In this document: positions 6,966 through 14,315 of the stretch, one piece after another
How the letters are laid out: the number at the start of each line of letters is the position of its first letter
Position numbering within the stretch: the first letter of the stretch is position 1
Source of the DNA: Nostoc sp. GT001
GTDB taxonomy: Bacteria; Cyanobacteriota; Cyanobacteriia; Cyanobacteriales; Nostocaceae
Direction of reading: 5' to 3'
Assembly: GCF_030382115.1 (NCBI RefSeq)
Contig: NZ_JAUDRJ010000003.1
Location: 5,163,455 to 5,178,302, forward strand
DNA length: 14,848 nucleotides
Notes under the pieces: model-generated
What the model was told of the DNA's origin: nothing
Databases searched by the model: none
Seen by the model: the letters and a program-made list of their open reading frames with translations, nothing else
Made by a program: the position numbers and the translations under genes

Positions 6966-7008
6966 ATTAAAAATTCAAAATGTAATATTTTCATTTTGAA
7001 TTTTTAAT
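6966..7008 (+). terminator. AT-rich perfect 17-bp inverted repeat after the DUF3727 gene
   Basis: ATTAAAAATTCAAAATG (6966-6982) and CATTTTGAATTTTTAAT (6992-7008) are exact reverse complements around a 9-nt loop, beginning 2 nt after the TAA. The position suits a transcription terminator, but the stem is almost all A-T and no clean U-run follows, so it may instead be a small mobile repeat copy. Confidence 0.55.
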
Positions 7009-7189
7009 TGGGAATTTTCATTGTAATCAAAATCTACCTAAACCTTTTACCATGTCCCATAAATGTGGAAGCTATGAAACATTGAGACTAAACTGGGACA
7101 ATTAGTATTGTTTAAAATTCTGGAACAAGCATTTTGATTGTGATTTTCAATTCCATTATCTAAATCTAAAATTGGTAGACGTGCTGAAA

Positions 7190-7816
7190 ATGGCTTATAG
7201 CGATTTTACATTAATTAAATTTAAAAAGTCGTTCAGCATCCGCATTGATGAAGAAACTGATTTATGTGCTGACATAGCACCTTTACAGGCAAGTGAAAAA
7301 CTCAAAAATTTTTTAGAAGAAACTACAGAACTGGCTTTAGCAATTAATACTGAAAAAGCTCGTTCAGAAATGATTATCACTCCGATATTGTTGGAGGTAA
7401 GACGCAGAGCTAATTATCCAATTAGCTTATTCTCAGGAACAGACTTTAATGTAGATGCAGAAAAAGGTCTGAATGGATACTGTGACTTTATCATCAGTCG
7501 TTCTAAAGAGCAGCTAACAATTAATGTGCCAGTGGTGGTTATTATTGAAGCCAAAAATGAAAATATTAAAGGTGGATTAGGTCAATGTGCCGCTGCAATG
7601 TTGGCAGCACAATTGTTTAATCAACAAGAAGGAAATGAAATTAGTAAAATCTATGGTGCGGTAACAACAGGCGACATTTGGAAGTTTTTGAAGTTAGAAG
7701 AAAACGATATATTTATTGATTTGAGTAATTATTACATCAAAGAGATAGATAAGATTTTAGGGATTTTATCTCAAAATGTTCAGGGAGACATTCCAGGATG
7801 GAGTTCGACTAACTAA
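7190..7816 (+). CDS. PD-(D/E)XK nuclease-fold protein of unknown substrate
   Basis: The 208-residue soluble protein carries a readable nuclease core: Glu60 in RSEMIITPILLEV, Asp99 in GLNGYCDFIIS, the E-x-K pair Glu120/Lys122 in VVVIIEAKNE, and Gln132 in the following helix GGLGQCAAAMLAAQLFN. This order (E, D, ExK, Q) is that of restriction-endonuclease-like proteins. Similar stand-alone proteins are frequent in cyanobacteria, where their substrate is not established. There is no DNA methylase beside it, so it is not an evident restriction-modification pair. I use ATG 7190; the frame can be extended to TTG 7172 or GTG 7181, and none has a good ribosome site. The YqeG gene follows 53 nt later on the same strand. 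Confidence 0.75.
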   Translation: MAYSDFTLIKFKKSFSIRIDEETDLCADIAPLQASEKLKNFLEETTELALAINTEKARSEMIITPILLEVRRRANYPISLFSGTDFNVDAEKGLNGYCDFIISRSKEQLTINVPVVVIIEAKNENIKGGLGQCAAAMLAAQLFNQQEGNEISKIYGAVTTGDIWKFLKLEENDIFIDLSNYYIKEIDKILGILSQNVQGDIPGWSSTN

Positions 7817-7869
7817 ACTATATTGGGTTATGCTCATTTGTCTTACCTATCTACATTTGACTGTTGACT

Positions 7870-8409
7870 ATGGTCTGGAACAATCTTTTACAGCCTGACT
7901 TGATTTTAGAGGGTTCAGTGTTGAACCTAACACCAGATATTATCCAAAAATACGGGCTTAAAGGGCTGGTATTGGATGTAGATGAAACTTTAGTACCCTT
8001 TACAGTCGGCATAGCTTCCCCAGAACTACGAGAGTGGGTAGAGCAAATCCGTACCTGTACTGCACTATGCTTGGTGAGTAACAACCTCAGTGAAGCACGA
8101 ATTGGTGGAATTGCGCGATCGCTCAACCTGCCTTACTACTTAGGTGCAGCCAAGCCTTCCCGACGCAAAATTAGAGCCGCACTTAGGGGAATGGATCTAC
8201 CAGTGCATCAAGTGGGGATGGTAGGCGATCGCTTGTTTACCGATGTCATAGCAGGTAATCGTCTGGGAATGTTTACCATTCTAGTCGAACCGATTGTTCA
8301 TGCCGACGCGGCTCTCCGCTCTCATCCCGTCCGCAACTTTGAAGTTTGGATATCTGAAATTTTGGGAGCCTCTATTACCCCCAAGAAAACCAAGATTCAT
8401 AAAAGTTGA
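7870..8409 (+). CDS. YqeG-family HAD phosphatase, probable phosphatidylglycerophosphate phosphatase
   Basis: The 179-residue protein has the four HAD motifs in order: LDVDETLVP with nucleophile Asp36 and acid/base Asp38, LVSNN (Ser70), a Lys in GAAKPSRR (Lys95), and GMVGDRLFTDVIAGNRLGM with Asp120 and Asp125. There is no cap insertion, as in the YqeG/IIIA group. Relatives in plant and algal chloroplasts and yeast Gep4 dephosphorylate phosphatidylglycerophosphate to phosphatidylglycerol, a lipid photosystems need; that activity is a reasonable inference here, not shown. ATG 7870 is preferred over TTG 7864. No strong ribosome site is visible. It lies upstream of proB, but the 257-nt gap with a hairpin suggests separate transcription. 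Confidence 0.88.
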   Translation: MVWNNLLQPDLILEGSVLNLTPDIIQKYGLKGLVLDVDETLVPFTVGIASPELREWVEQIRTCTALCLVSNNLSEARIGGIARSLNLPYYLGAAKPSRRKIRAALRGMDLPVHQVGMVGDRLFTDVIAGNRLGMFTILVEPIVHADAALRSHPVRNFEVWISEILGASITPKKTKIHKS

Positions 8410-8543
8410 GAAATCGTCAGGAAACTAAATCTAAAGAAATAGTTAAGGAATCATATTTGAACCAAAAAATCGGGGATCATAAGTATTAATAACATGGGGT
8501 CAGCCAAAAAAGATCCTAACTCATACTAAGTAAATATACTTCC

Positions 8544-8584
8544 GTAAAGCGTCAACCTTCACTATAGAGGGATTGGCGCTTTAC
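8544..8584 (+). terminator. 12-bp hairpin between yqeG-type gene and proB
   Basis: GTAAAGCGTCAA (8544-8555) pairs with TTGGCGCTTTAC (8573-8584), all Watson-Crick except one G-U, around a 17-nt loop that can pair further (CC with GG). It may end the upstream transcript or act in the proB leader. No U-run follows. Confidence 0.45.
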
Positions 8585-8589
8585 AAATT

Positions 8590-8660
8590 GAGTTAGGAGT
8601 TAGAAGTTATGAGTTATGAATTAAATTCAACTCCTAACTCCTAACTCCTAACTCCTAACT
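8590..8660. repeat. Inverted heptamer array ending just before proB
   Basis: Four tandem CTCCTAA units occupy 8631-8658. The opposite orientation, GAGTTAGGAGTTAG, is at 8590-8603 and is exactly complementary to part of the array (for example 8634-8647), so a 14-bp stem can form. This is STRR-type DNA. The array ends 6 nt before the proB start codon. Confidence 0.75.
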
Positions 8661-8666
8661 TTTTAG

Positions 8667-9776
8667 ATGCCACTAACAATTGTTGTCAAAATCGGTACTT
8701 CCAGCCTAACTCAACCAGAAACGGGACAATTAGCACTTTCTACCATTGCTACCTTGGCGGAAACACTCTGCAATTTAAGACGCCAAGGACATCGGGTGAT
8801 TTTGGTTTCCTCTGGCGCTGTCGGCGTGGGGTGTGCGCGGTTGGGTTTAACTGAACGTCCTAAAGCGATCGCACTCAAACAGGCTGTAGCAGCAGTTGGA
8901 CAAGGTAGGTTAATTCGGATATATGATGATTTATTTACTACCTTGCAACAGGCGATCGCTCAAGTATTATTAACTCGCAGTGACTTAGTACAGCGCAGCC
9001 GCTATCTCAATGCCTATAACACCTTTCAGGAATTACTGGGATTGGGAGTTATCCCCATAGTCAATGAAAATGATACCGTAGCAATAGACGAACTAAAATT
9101 TGGTGATAATGACACCCTTTCAGCATTGGTTGCCAGCTTAGTAGAAGCAGATTGGCTATTTTTGCTCACCGATGTCGATAGGCTGTACTCAGCCGATCCC
9201 CGTTCCGTACCCGATGCGCGACCAATCGCTTTAGTTAGTAGCATTAAAGAATTAACAGAATTACAGATACAAACAAGTTCCCAAGGTTCCCAGTGGGGTA
9301 CTGGTGGGATGGCGACAAAAATTTCGGCTGCCAGGATTGCGATCGCTGCGGGAGTACGTACCGTCATTACCCAAGGGCGATTTCCTCGGAATATAGAAAA
9401 AATTATCCAAGGTGAACTGATTGGAACGCATTTTGAACCGCAACCTGAACCAACTTCGGCGCGTAAACGTTGGATAGCTTACGGACTCTTACCTGCGGGG
9501 AAATTGTATTTAGATGAAGGTGCGATCGCGGCAATTTCTCTAGCAGGAAAATCGTTATTAGCAGCGGGAATTAAGCTAGTAGAAGGAGAGTTTGACACAC
9601 AGGATGCCGTGCAATTGTGTGACACCAACGGTAACGAAATTGCCAGAGGACTTGTAAATTACAACAGCAATGAATTGCAAAAGATTCGCGGCTGTCATTC
9701 ACGAGAAATTTCCACAATTTTAGGCTATGCCGGTGCAGAAACCGTGATTCATCGGGATAATTTGGTTTTGACTTAA
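8667..9776 (+). CDS. proB: Glutamate 5-kinase
   Basis: ProB phosphorylates L-glutamate with ATP to glutamyl 5-phosphate, the first committed step of proline synthesis in the cytoplasm. The 369-residue length is standard. The amino-acid kinase domain (about 1-255) shows VVKIGTSSL with Lys8, [12 protein letters not shown] (44-55), the substrate motif [19 protein letters not shown] (131-149), [13 protein letters not shown] and [12 protein letters not shown] (211-222). A C-terminal PUA domain (about 270-355) follows, as in the long, E. coli-like form. proA is not adjacent in this window. ATG 8667 is the natural start by homology of the N-terminus, although only 6 nt separate it from a heptamer array and no Shine-Dalgarno site is present; the leader may therefore influence translation. 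Confidence 0.97.
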   Translation: MPLTIVVKIGTSSLTQPETGQLALSTIATLAETLCNLRRQGHRVILVSSGAVGVGCARLGLTERPKAIALKQAVAAVGQGRLIRIYDDLFTTLQQAIAQVLLTRSDLVQRSRYLNAYNTFQELLGLGVIPIVNENDTVAIDELKFGDNDTLSALVASLVEADWLFLLTDVDRLYSADPRSVPDARPIALVSSIKELTELQIQTSSQGSQWGTGGMATKISAARIAIAAGVRTVITQGRFPRNIEKIIQGELIGTHFEPQPEPTSARKRWIAYGLLPAGKLYLDEGAIAAISLAGKSLLAAGIKLVEGEFDTQDAVQLCDTNGNEIARGLVNYNSNELQKIRGCHSREISTILGYAGAETVIHRDNLVLT

Positions 9777-9828
9777 AATGGAAATGAGATAAATTTTGTG
9801 ACTACTAACTGAGAGAGTAAAAAATATT

Positions 9829-10413
9829 ATGACTCAAACGTTAGAAAATGCTGTTAACTTACCAGAAGAACAACGCTTCTTTCGACATGGGCTAAGTTGG
9901 GAACAGTTTAAAGCGATTCAAGCTAGCTTTGAAAATGTACCAGGAGTGCGGCTGTTTTATTGTGATGGAGTCTTAGAAATAGTGACTATTGGTAAGCCTC
10001 ATGAGGCGATTAAGTGTTTAATTGCTGCACTGCTGATTACTTATTTTGAAATCAGGGGTATTGAATTTTTTCCCAGTGGGAGTTTTAGCCAGGTTCTTCC
10101 CAAGATAGTAGAGTATCAAGCTGACTTATCTTATTGCTTTGAAAACGATAAACCTATACCAGACCTCTGTATTGAAGTAGTCATCACTAGCGGTAGTCCC
10201 ATAAAGTTACAGAAGTACAAATTAATGGGAGTCCCGGAAGTTTGGTTTTGGGAAGATGGCACAATTGAAGTTTACTGCTTACGAGAACAAGAATATGAGA
10301 AAGTTGTTAAAAGTGAACTATTACCAGAACTAGATTTATCCCTACTCAATCATTGTGTTTTGTTATCGTCTCCCTTGGAAGCTATTAGAGAGTTTCGTCA
10401 AAATATTCAATAG
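9829..10413 (+). CDS. Uma2/DUF820-family PD-(D/E)XK nuclease-fold protein
   Basis: The 194-residue protein has the usual Uma2 order: HGLSWEQFKAI near the start, FYCDGVLEIVTIGKPHE with Glu50 and His58, a hydrophobic helix, then YQADLSYC (Asp99), PDLCIEVV with Asp112 and Glu116, and the KLQKYKLMGVPEVWFWE segment with a Lys at 126 or 129. These fit a restriction-endonuclease-like active site. The family is greatly expanded in cyanobacteria and its natural role is unknown; some copies may be of mobile or defensive origin. A weak purine stretch GAGAGAG (9811-9817) precedes the ATG. It follows proB by 52 nt on the same strand but is probably functionally unrelated. Confidence 0.87.
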   Translation: MTQTLENAVNLPEEQRFFRHGLSWEQFKAIQASFENVPGVRLFYCDGVLEIVTIGKPHEAIKCLIAALLITYFEIRGIEFFPSGSFSQVLPKIVEYQADLSYCFENDKPIPDLCIEVVITSGSPIKLQKYKLMGVPEVWFWEDGTIEVYCLREQEYEKVVKSELLPELDLSLLNHCVLLSSPLEAIREFRQNIQ

Positions 10414-10446
10414 TAATAAGCTGTTCCACATTTAAATTGCATATAC

Positions 10447-10470
10447 TGGACGGGCAAGATGCCCATACCA
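10447..10470. repeat. Short GC hairpin repeat after the Uma2-type gene
   Basis: GGGC (10452-10455) and GCCC (10461-10464) flank AAGAT, with a second pair TGG/CCA outside (10447-10449, 10468-10470). From memory, GGGCAAGATGCCC hairpins recur between Nostoc genes. It may double as an end signal for the + strand transcript. The rest of 10471-10590 is AT-rich and shows nothing further. Confidence 0.5.
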
Positions 10471-10590
10471 CAATAGTTATATTTAATTCGATTATGTAAA
10501 TTAGATGTTTTTTAGCTTAGTAGGTTTAAATAAAAGAAATACTTTAATATCGTTCAGAGTATTAATTTTTACATCAGACTCATAATTAAT

Positions 10591-10619
10591 TTACAAATTC
10601 GGAATTGTTATAGAAGCGA
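10591..10619 (-). pseudogene. Remnant of a ROK-kinase gene 3' end
   Basis: On the minus strand this segment reads ASITIPNL-stop in frame, against ASITANL-stop at the end of the intact ROK gene (12591-12616). Of 26 aligned bases 24 are identical, with one 3-nt (one-codon) gap, and one difference is synonymous (ATA/ATC). Weaker similarity seems to continue into 10620-10640, the last codons of the beta-helix gene. I read it as the displaced or duplicated tail of a ROK gene. Confidence 0.55.
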
Positions 10620-10626
10620 ACGTTCC

Positions 10627-12309
10627 TTACCACTCCCATCGAGCGATGTCAGGTGCCGAACCAGAGTAAGGAAGTCCGACATCAGTTCCTCTATCGATCA
10701 CAAGACTGCGTGACGAAGCCGGCTTGTAGTAAGAATTCCAACGATCGCCCATGCCTGTAAATCTTGGATCTCCCTGGATGTTTGTCGCATTAACCGCGAA
10801 TTGGATCTGCCAAGTTGGCTTTGCTGGGTTCGTATTTCTGCGGAGATTATTAGTGAAAACAATGTTCTTACCTCCTTGCACATCGTCTCCTTGAGAGTTC
10901 AAGAACGCATTATTTTTGATCGATATCCTGTCTGCGGAGTTAATTTGTAGGCTATTCCCTAAAGTATCGAACACATTGTTGTGAATCTTGATGTTGGAAG
11001 CTGGATCGGGAATGAAGACGGCAGCACTGTTCCCAAAACCAAATTGAACTTTACGAGCGACATTTGCAAAAATATTATTGTGGATATTGATATCGTGATT
11101 TTCTATAGTTCCGCCCCATGCTTTCCCTCCCCAAATCGCAATACCAAAGCCCTTATCCTGAAAGTAGGAGTTGGATATCTCCACTCCGCTCAAGGCAACT
11201 TCAATTGACTCCTTAACACTGTGTCCGTCAATATCTTTTATTCGTAAGTTTCGTATCTTGAGATTGCTTGGGCGTGTAGCTGTTGGCTGGTATTCATTCA
11301 TTATTGAATGATTGACCATCGATAACCACGTATTACAGTTAACATTGTAGATTTCGTTTCCATAACTCAAATTCCAAAGTTCAATGGAAGCATCCTCGCT
11401 CCACTGGGAATCAACTTCTGGAACCTGGATGTCGCAATCGTGAATCTTCACGTTACGTATATGACCTACATGCATGAACTTTATGCCGTATCCTTTATTT
11501 TCTCGGATAGTAATGTTGTAGATGTCAGCGCCATCTAGCCCTCCAAGTCTCAAGTTCCCGGTAGATGCTCCCGATACTCCATCCGCTGCGGAGTTGATAA
11601 ATGTGCAATCATGTATCGTTGTGTTCTTCATCCACTTTCCCTTTGGAAGCGGGACGTACCACCACATGTTGCCACGGGTAAAAACTGCACCGCTGTGCTG
11701 GAAGTTTTTGAACGTGACATTATGCGTAGTCACGTTGTTACGATTTTCTACCCAGATGCTCGCTTTGATGGTTTTGCCGTTCCCGTCTATTGTGAAGCCG
11801 CCTAACGTCTGATTACCGTCTGTCGCTTCAATCATCTCGGAAGGAGATCCGTACCGAGGGTTCGAGCCGGAGTAGCTAGGCGAGACAAGCTGAATAATGC
11901 TTCCATGATGCCAAAGACTCCAGTCACTGCTGCCAGTATTTACTCCTGGAGCTGGAATAGCACCATTGCTAGTGATAGTAACGCTTGATTCACCTGCTCC
12001 CTCGATATTCACTCCCGGCGGAAGTACCGTCGCTTCCGTTTCCCTATAGACACCTGGATTCAAATAAATCGTGTAGTTTTGATTCGGTTGAACTTGTTTT
12101 GCTGCATACGCCAACGTCCTCAATGGCTTGCCTAGCGATCCATCGCCTCTGGTATCGCTTCCCGTGGGAGATACGTAGACGTACAAGCTCGTGGTAGATT
12201 GGGCAGCCACAGTTTTCTGCGTAGTTACTAAATGGGTTGTGACTACAGCTACTAAAACAATAGTAGCTAAAGCTACGTAGGAAAGAAGGGAGCGTAGACT
12301 CTTTATCAT
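10627..12309 (-). CDS. Secreted right-handed beta-helix protein
   Basis: The 560-residue protein starts with a basic, hydrophobic signal segment (about 8-28) and a likely cleavage after VAA (residue 36). The N-terminal cap YVSPTGSDTRGDGSLGKPLR and then TLAYAAKQVQ is typical of DUF1565/pectate-lyase-like proteins. From about 100 to 500 the sequence is an Asn- and Ile-rich series of parallel-helix rungs (GGFTIDGNG, NVTFKNFQHSGAVF, IKIHNNVFDTLGNSLQINS, ISIKNNAFLNSQG). The end VIDRGTDVG...APDIARWEW matches the usual PDIGxxE close of such proteins. An extracellular polysaccharide-binding or -cleaving role is likely from the fold; I see no decisive catalytic set. No ribosome site precedes ATG 12309. 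The gene lies between two copies of the ROK 3' end and may have been acquired. Confidence 0.88.
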   Translation of the reverse strand: MIKSLRSLLSYVALATIVLVAVVTTHLVTTQKTVAAQSTTSLYVYVSPTGSDTRGDGSLGKPLRTLAYAAKQVQPNQNYTIYLNPGVYRETEATVLPPGVNIEGAGESSVTITSNGAIPAPGVNTGSSDWSLWHHGSIIQLVSPSYSGSNPRYGSPSEMIEATDGNQTLGGFTIDGNGKTIKASIWVENRNNVTTHNVTFKNFQHSGAVFTRGNMWWYVPLPKGKWMKNTTIHDCTFINSAADGVSGASTGNLRLGGLDGADIYNITIRENKGYGIKFMHVGHIRNVKIHDCDIQVPEVDSQWSEDASIELWNLSYGNEIYNVNCNTWLSMVNHSIMNEYQPTATRPSNLKIRNLRIKDIDGHSVKESIEVALSGVEISNSYFQDKGFGIAIWGGKAWGGTIENHDINIHNNIFANVARKVQFGFGNSAAVFIPDPASNIKIHNNVFDTLGNSLQINSADRISIKNNAFLNSQGDDVQGGKNIVFTNNLRRNTNPAKPTWQIQFAVNATNIQGDPRFTGMGDRWNSYYKPASSRSLVIDRGTDVGLPYSGSAPDIARWEW

Positions 12310-12590
12310 TACTCAAAGGAGGGGAGGGAAAGGCGATGGATGGACACAAGGAAGCAGAGAAATGAGAATAGAATGTTTTCTACCGTCAGAAATACTACGG
12401 CGGCGAAATCATTTTCGTCTCTGGAAGCAGGAAAAAATGCTACTTGGAAATTTTTGTCTAGTACCTATCGATAGATAAGCTGTAAAAAACTTACCATTCC
12501 ATCTTTCACCTGAGTATTAAGATTTATTCCCCTAAATTTACATCCTCTACCCAGTTCTGTTTGCACTTATGCATTCCACACGTCACTGAT
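12310..12590. other. Upstream region of the beta-helix gene
   Basis: The 281 nt between the ROK stop and the beta-helix start contain a 10-bp palindrome CTATCGATAG (12465-12474) and a purine-rich stretch on the + strand (about 12316-12332), that is a pyrimidine-rich 5' leader on the coding strand. I see no confident promoter pair, no gene and no terminator for the ROK gene. Confidence 0.5.
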
Positions 12591-13562
12591 TTACAAATTC
12601 GCTGTGATAGAAGCGATCGCCACACCACCCCACAATGGCGCATCATCCCCTAGTACCGCAGGCACAACTTCAAAATCAACCTCCGGTAAAGCCGTCTCCC
12701 GCGCCACCTGACGCACCACCCGCCAAAAATCTTCCCCCGCCTTCGTCACACCGCCTCCCAACACAAAGCGCTGCGGATTCATCAAGTTCGCCACATTGCC
12801 AATACCCACACCCAGCGCCCAAGCAGCCTTATGCAAAACTTCCTTCGCCAAATCATCACCAGCCGCTGCCGCCTCACTTACCAACTGTCCCGTCAGCAAC
12901 GTTAAATTATCCCCCACCAAACCCCTCAAAATCTCTCCATCTCTGAGTCCTCCGCGCCTCTGCGGTTCCTTTTCCAAAATTTCCCTAGCATTTTGCGCCA
13001 TATAAGGCCCCGAAGCCAAACGTTCTACACATCCCCGCTTCCCACACAAACAAATTGGCCCAGCCGGATCTACAACGATATGTCCAATTTCGCCAGCCAT
13101 CCCACCAGCACCCCGCCAAGGCTGGCCATTGAGTATCCAACCACCACCCACGCCAGTACTGACAGTAATATAAAACAGGCTATCGTATCCCTGTCCCGCA
13201 CCAAAGCGATGTTCTCCCAAAGCAGCAATATTCGCGTCATTATCTACATCAACAGGAACGCCAAACTCCTCTTCCAACAAAGCTTTGAGAGGAATATTTT
13301 CCCATCCAGCCACATGATGAGATAGTCGCACCGTTCCCGTGGAAGCATCAACTGGGCCGCCAAAGCTGACACCGATCGCAGCAGGTTTTGTGTCTTGCAG
13401 CAGAGAGTAAATGAGCGATCGCATAATTTCCAAGTCAGTGCTAGCATTTGCACCTACTGGCGAGAGACGACGTTCATAACGCAACCACTTTCTCGAACCA
13501 ACATTTACCAATGCTGCCGCCAGCTTAGTTCCGCCGAAATCAAGAGCTAAAATTAATGTCAT
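12591..13562 (-). CDS. ROK-family sugar kinase, probable glucokinase
   Basis: The 323-residue kinase has all ROK landmarks: the phosphate loop LALDFGGTKLAAAL (5-17), GVSFGGPVD (64-72), the catalytic Asp109 in VDNDANIAALGE, the second loop STGVGGGW (135-142), and the zinc motif GEIGH...CLCGKRGCVE with His161, Cys171, Cys173 and Cys178. It lacks the N-terminal helix-turn-helix of ROK repressors, so it is an enzyme; glucose is the likeliest substrate, with other hexoses possible. Residues about 199-208 (EPQRRGGLRD) are encoded by a Nostoc-type intergenic repeat and look like an in-frame insertion. The ATG directly abuts the TGA of the upstream RNase-type gene, and AAGGTGA in that gene's last codons serves as its ribosome site, so the two are co-transcribed. 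Confidence 0.93.
   Translation of the reverse strand: MTLILALDFGGTKLAAALVNVGSRKWLRYERRLSPVGANASTDLEIMRSLIYSLLQDTKPAAIGVSFGGPVDASTGTVRLSHHVAGWENIPLKALLEEEFGVPVDVDNDANIAALGEHRFGAGQGYDSLFYITVSTGVGGGWILNGQPWRGAGGMAGEIGHIVVDPAGPICLCGKRGCVERLASGPYMAQNAREILEKEPQRRGGLRDGEILRGLVGDNLTLLTGQLVSEAAAAGDDLAKEVLHKAAWALGVGIGNVANLMNPQRFVLGGGVTKAGEDFWRVVRQVARETALPEVDFEVVPAVLGDDAPLWGGVAIASITANL
12941..12967 (-). repeat. Nostoc-type intergenic repeat lying inside the ROK coding sequence
   Basis: The + strand reads CTCTGAGTCC then TCCGCGCCTCTGCGGTT. From memory the common cyanobacterial repeat is CTCTGCGTCC then TCTGCGCCTCTGCGGTT, which would differ at only two of 27 positions. It is in frame and adds no stop codon. 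Confidence 0.6.
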
Positions 13563-14315
13563 TCACTCACCTTTTCTTGAGTTCAAAACTTTGTCAATAA
13601 ACTGTTGTAATCGCTCATAATGTGAACCTTTCCAATAAATGCGATCGCAGTCTTGGCAACGCTGGAATTCATCAATCTGCGAGCGCACCTTTTCTGGCAC
13701 TTGTTCAATAATGGATTGTTTATCTACAGATTCTAATAATCCATTGCAACGCAAACACCGTTTAAATGGTGAGATTAATTCAAACAAGTCGAAGCGTTGC
13801 AGTACTTCTATAATTTGTTGCTCAGGGTTAGTGTTTCTAACATAATACCCATGCGTTACCAAACTACGCATCAATAGACCTTTATCACGAGTCAAGAGAA
13901 TCCGCGCTTGAGTATAGGATATTTGGGCTAATTTCTCGTCTTCGTAGTCATTGCGGTATAAAGTATCAAAACCTAAAAGTCGTAAAGATGTTGCCAGCTT
14001 TCCCAAATGAATATCTAAAACAAAGCGGATAATACTGAGCGGTTTTGGTAAAACAGAAACGCTTGGTATAATAAAACTCCTAGATGAAATTGGATAAACA
14101 TTGATAGTGTCTCCATCAGAAACTATGTAAGAAAAATTTACATATTCACCATTAACATTTATCGAATCCACCTCTGGATGAGGGACACCCAACGACTCAA
14201 TCATGTCCTTAATTGAGGCTTTTTCCTCAAACAAATGAGAGATTTTCACCTGTTTCTGATGCCGTGGTAAAAAATGATTCAATTCTGCATGAAAGTAGAA
14301 ATATGCGATCGCCAT
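13563..14315 (-). CDS. Ubiquitin-like plus Mut7-C (PIN-type) RNase-domain protein
   Basis: The 250-residue protein has two domains. Residues about 3-77 resemble the Ub-Mut7-C ubiquitin-like fold (AYFYFHAELNHFL, a central helix SIKDMIESLGVPH, and SYIVSDGDTINVYP at its end). Residues about 97-245 are the Mut7-C domain: FVLDIHLGKLATSLRLLGFD with Asp101, YRNDYEDEKLA (Asp123, Glu125), ILLTRDKGLL with Asp144, then a zinc-ribbon-like pair CLRC (187-190) and CQDC (220-223). The domain is related to PIN nucleases and is thought to act on RNA; its target in bacteria is unknown. The start ATG 14315 gives the natural domain edge, although the frame extends to TTG 14360. No clear Shine-Dalgarno is seen. 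It is directly followed by the ROK kinase. Confidence 0.9.
   Translation of the reverse strand: MAIAYFYFHAELNHFLPRHQKQVKISHLFEEKASIKDMIESLGVPHPEVDSINVNGEYVNFSYIVSDGDTINVYPISSRSFIIPSVSVLPKPLSIIRFVLDIHLGKLATSLRLLGFDTLYRNDYEDEKLAQISYTQARILLTRDKGLLMRSLVTHGYYVRNTNPEQQIIEVLQRFDLFELISPFKRCLRCNGLLESVDKQSIIEQVPEKVRSQIDEFQRCQDCDRIYWKGSHYERLQQFIDKVLNSRKGE

Noticed and set aside
8631..8660. Heptamer array as a CRISPR or iteron origin
   Set aside because: Units are only 7 nt with no spacers, and there is no replication or cas gene nearby.
11855..11875. GGTTCGAGCC as a tRNA T-arm
   Set aside because: It lies inside the beta-helix coding sequence and no acceptor, D or anticodon arms can be drawn around it.
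10627..12309. Absence of HIP1 octamers in the beta-helix gene as proof of foreign origin
   Set aside because: A longer HIP1-free stretch (1459-5850) covers clearly native genes, so the absence is not informative.
12635..13325. Pro/Ser-rich forward-strand open frames across the ROK gene
   Set aside because: They are antisense shadows of a gene with full ROK motifs and have no start signals.
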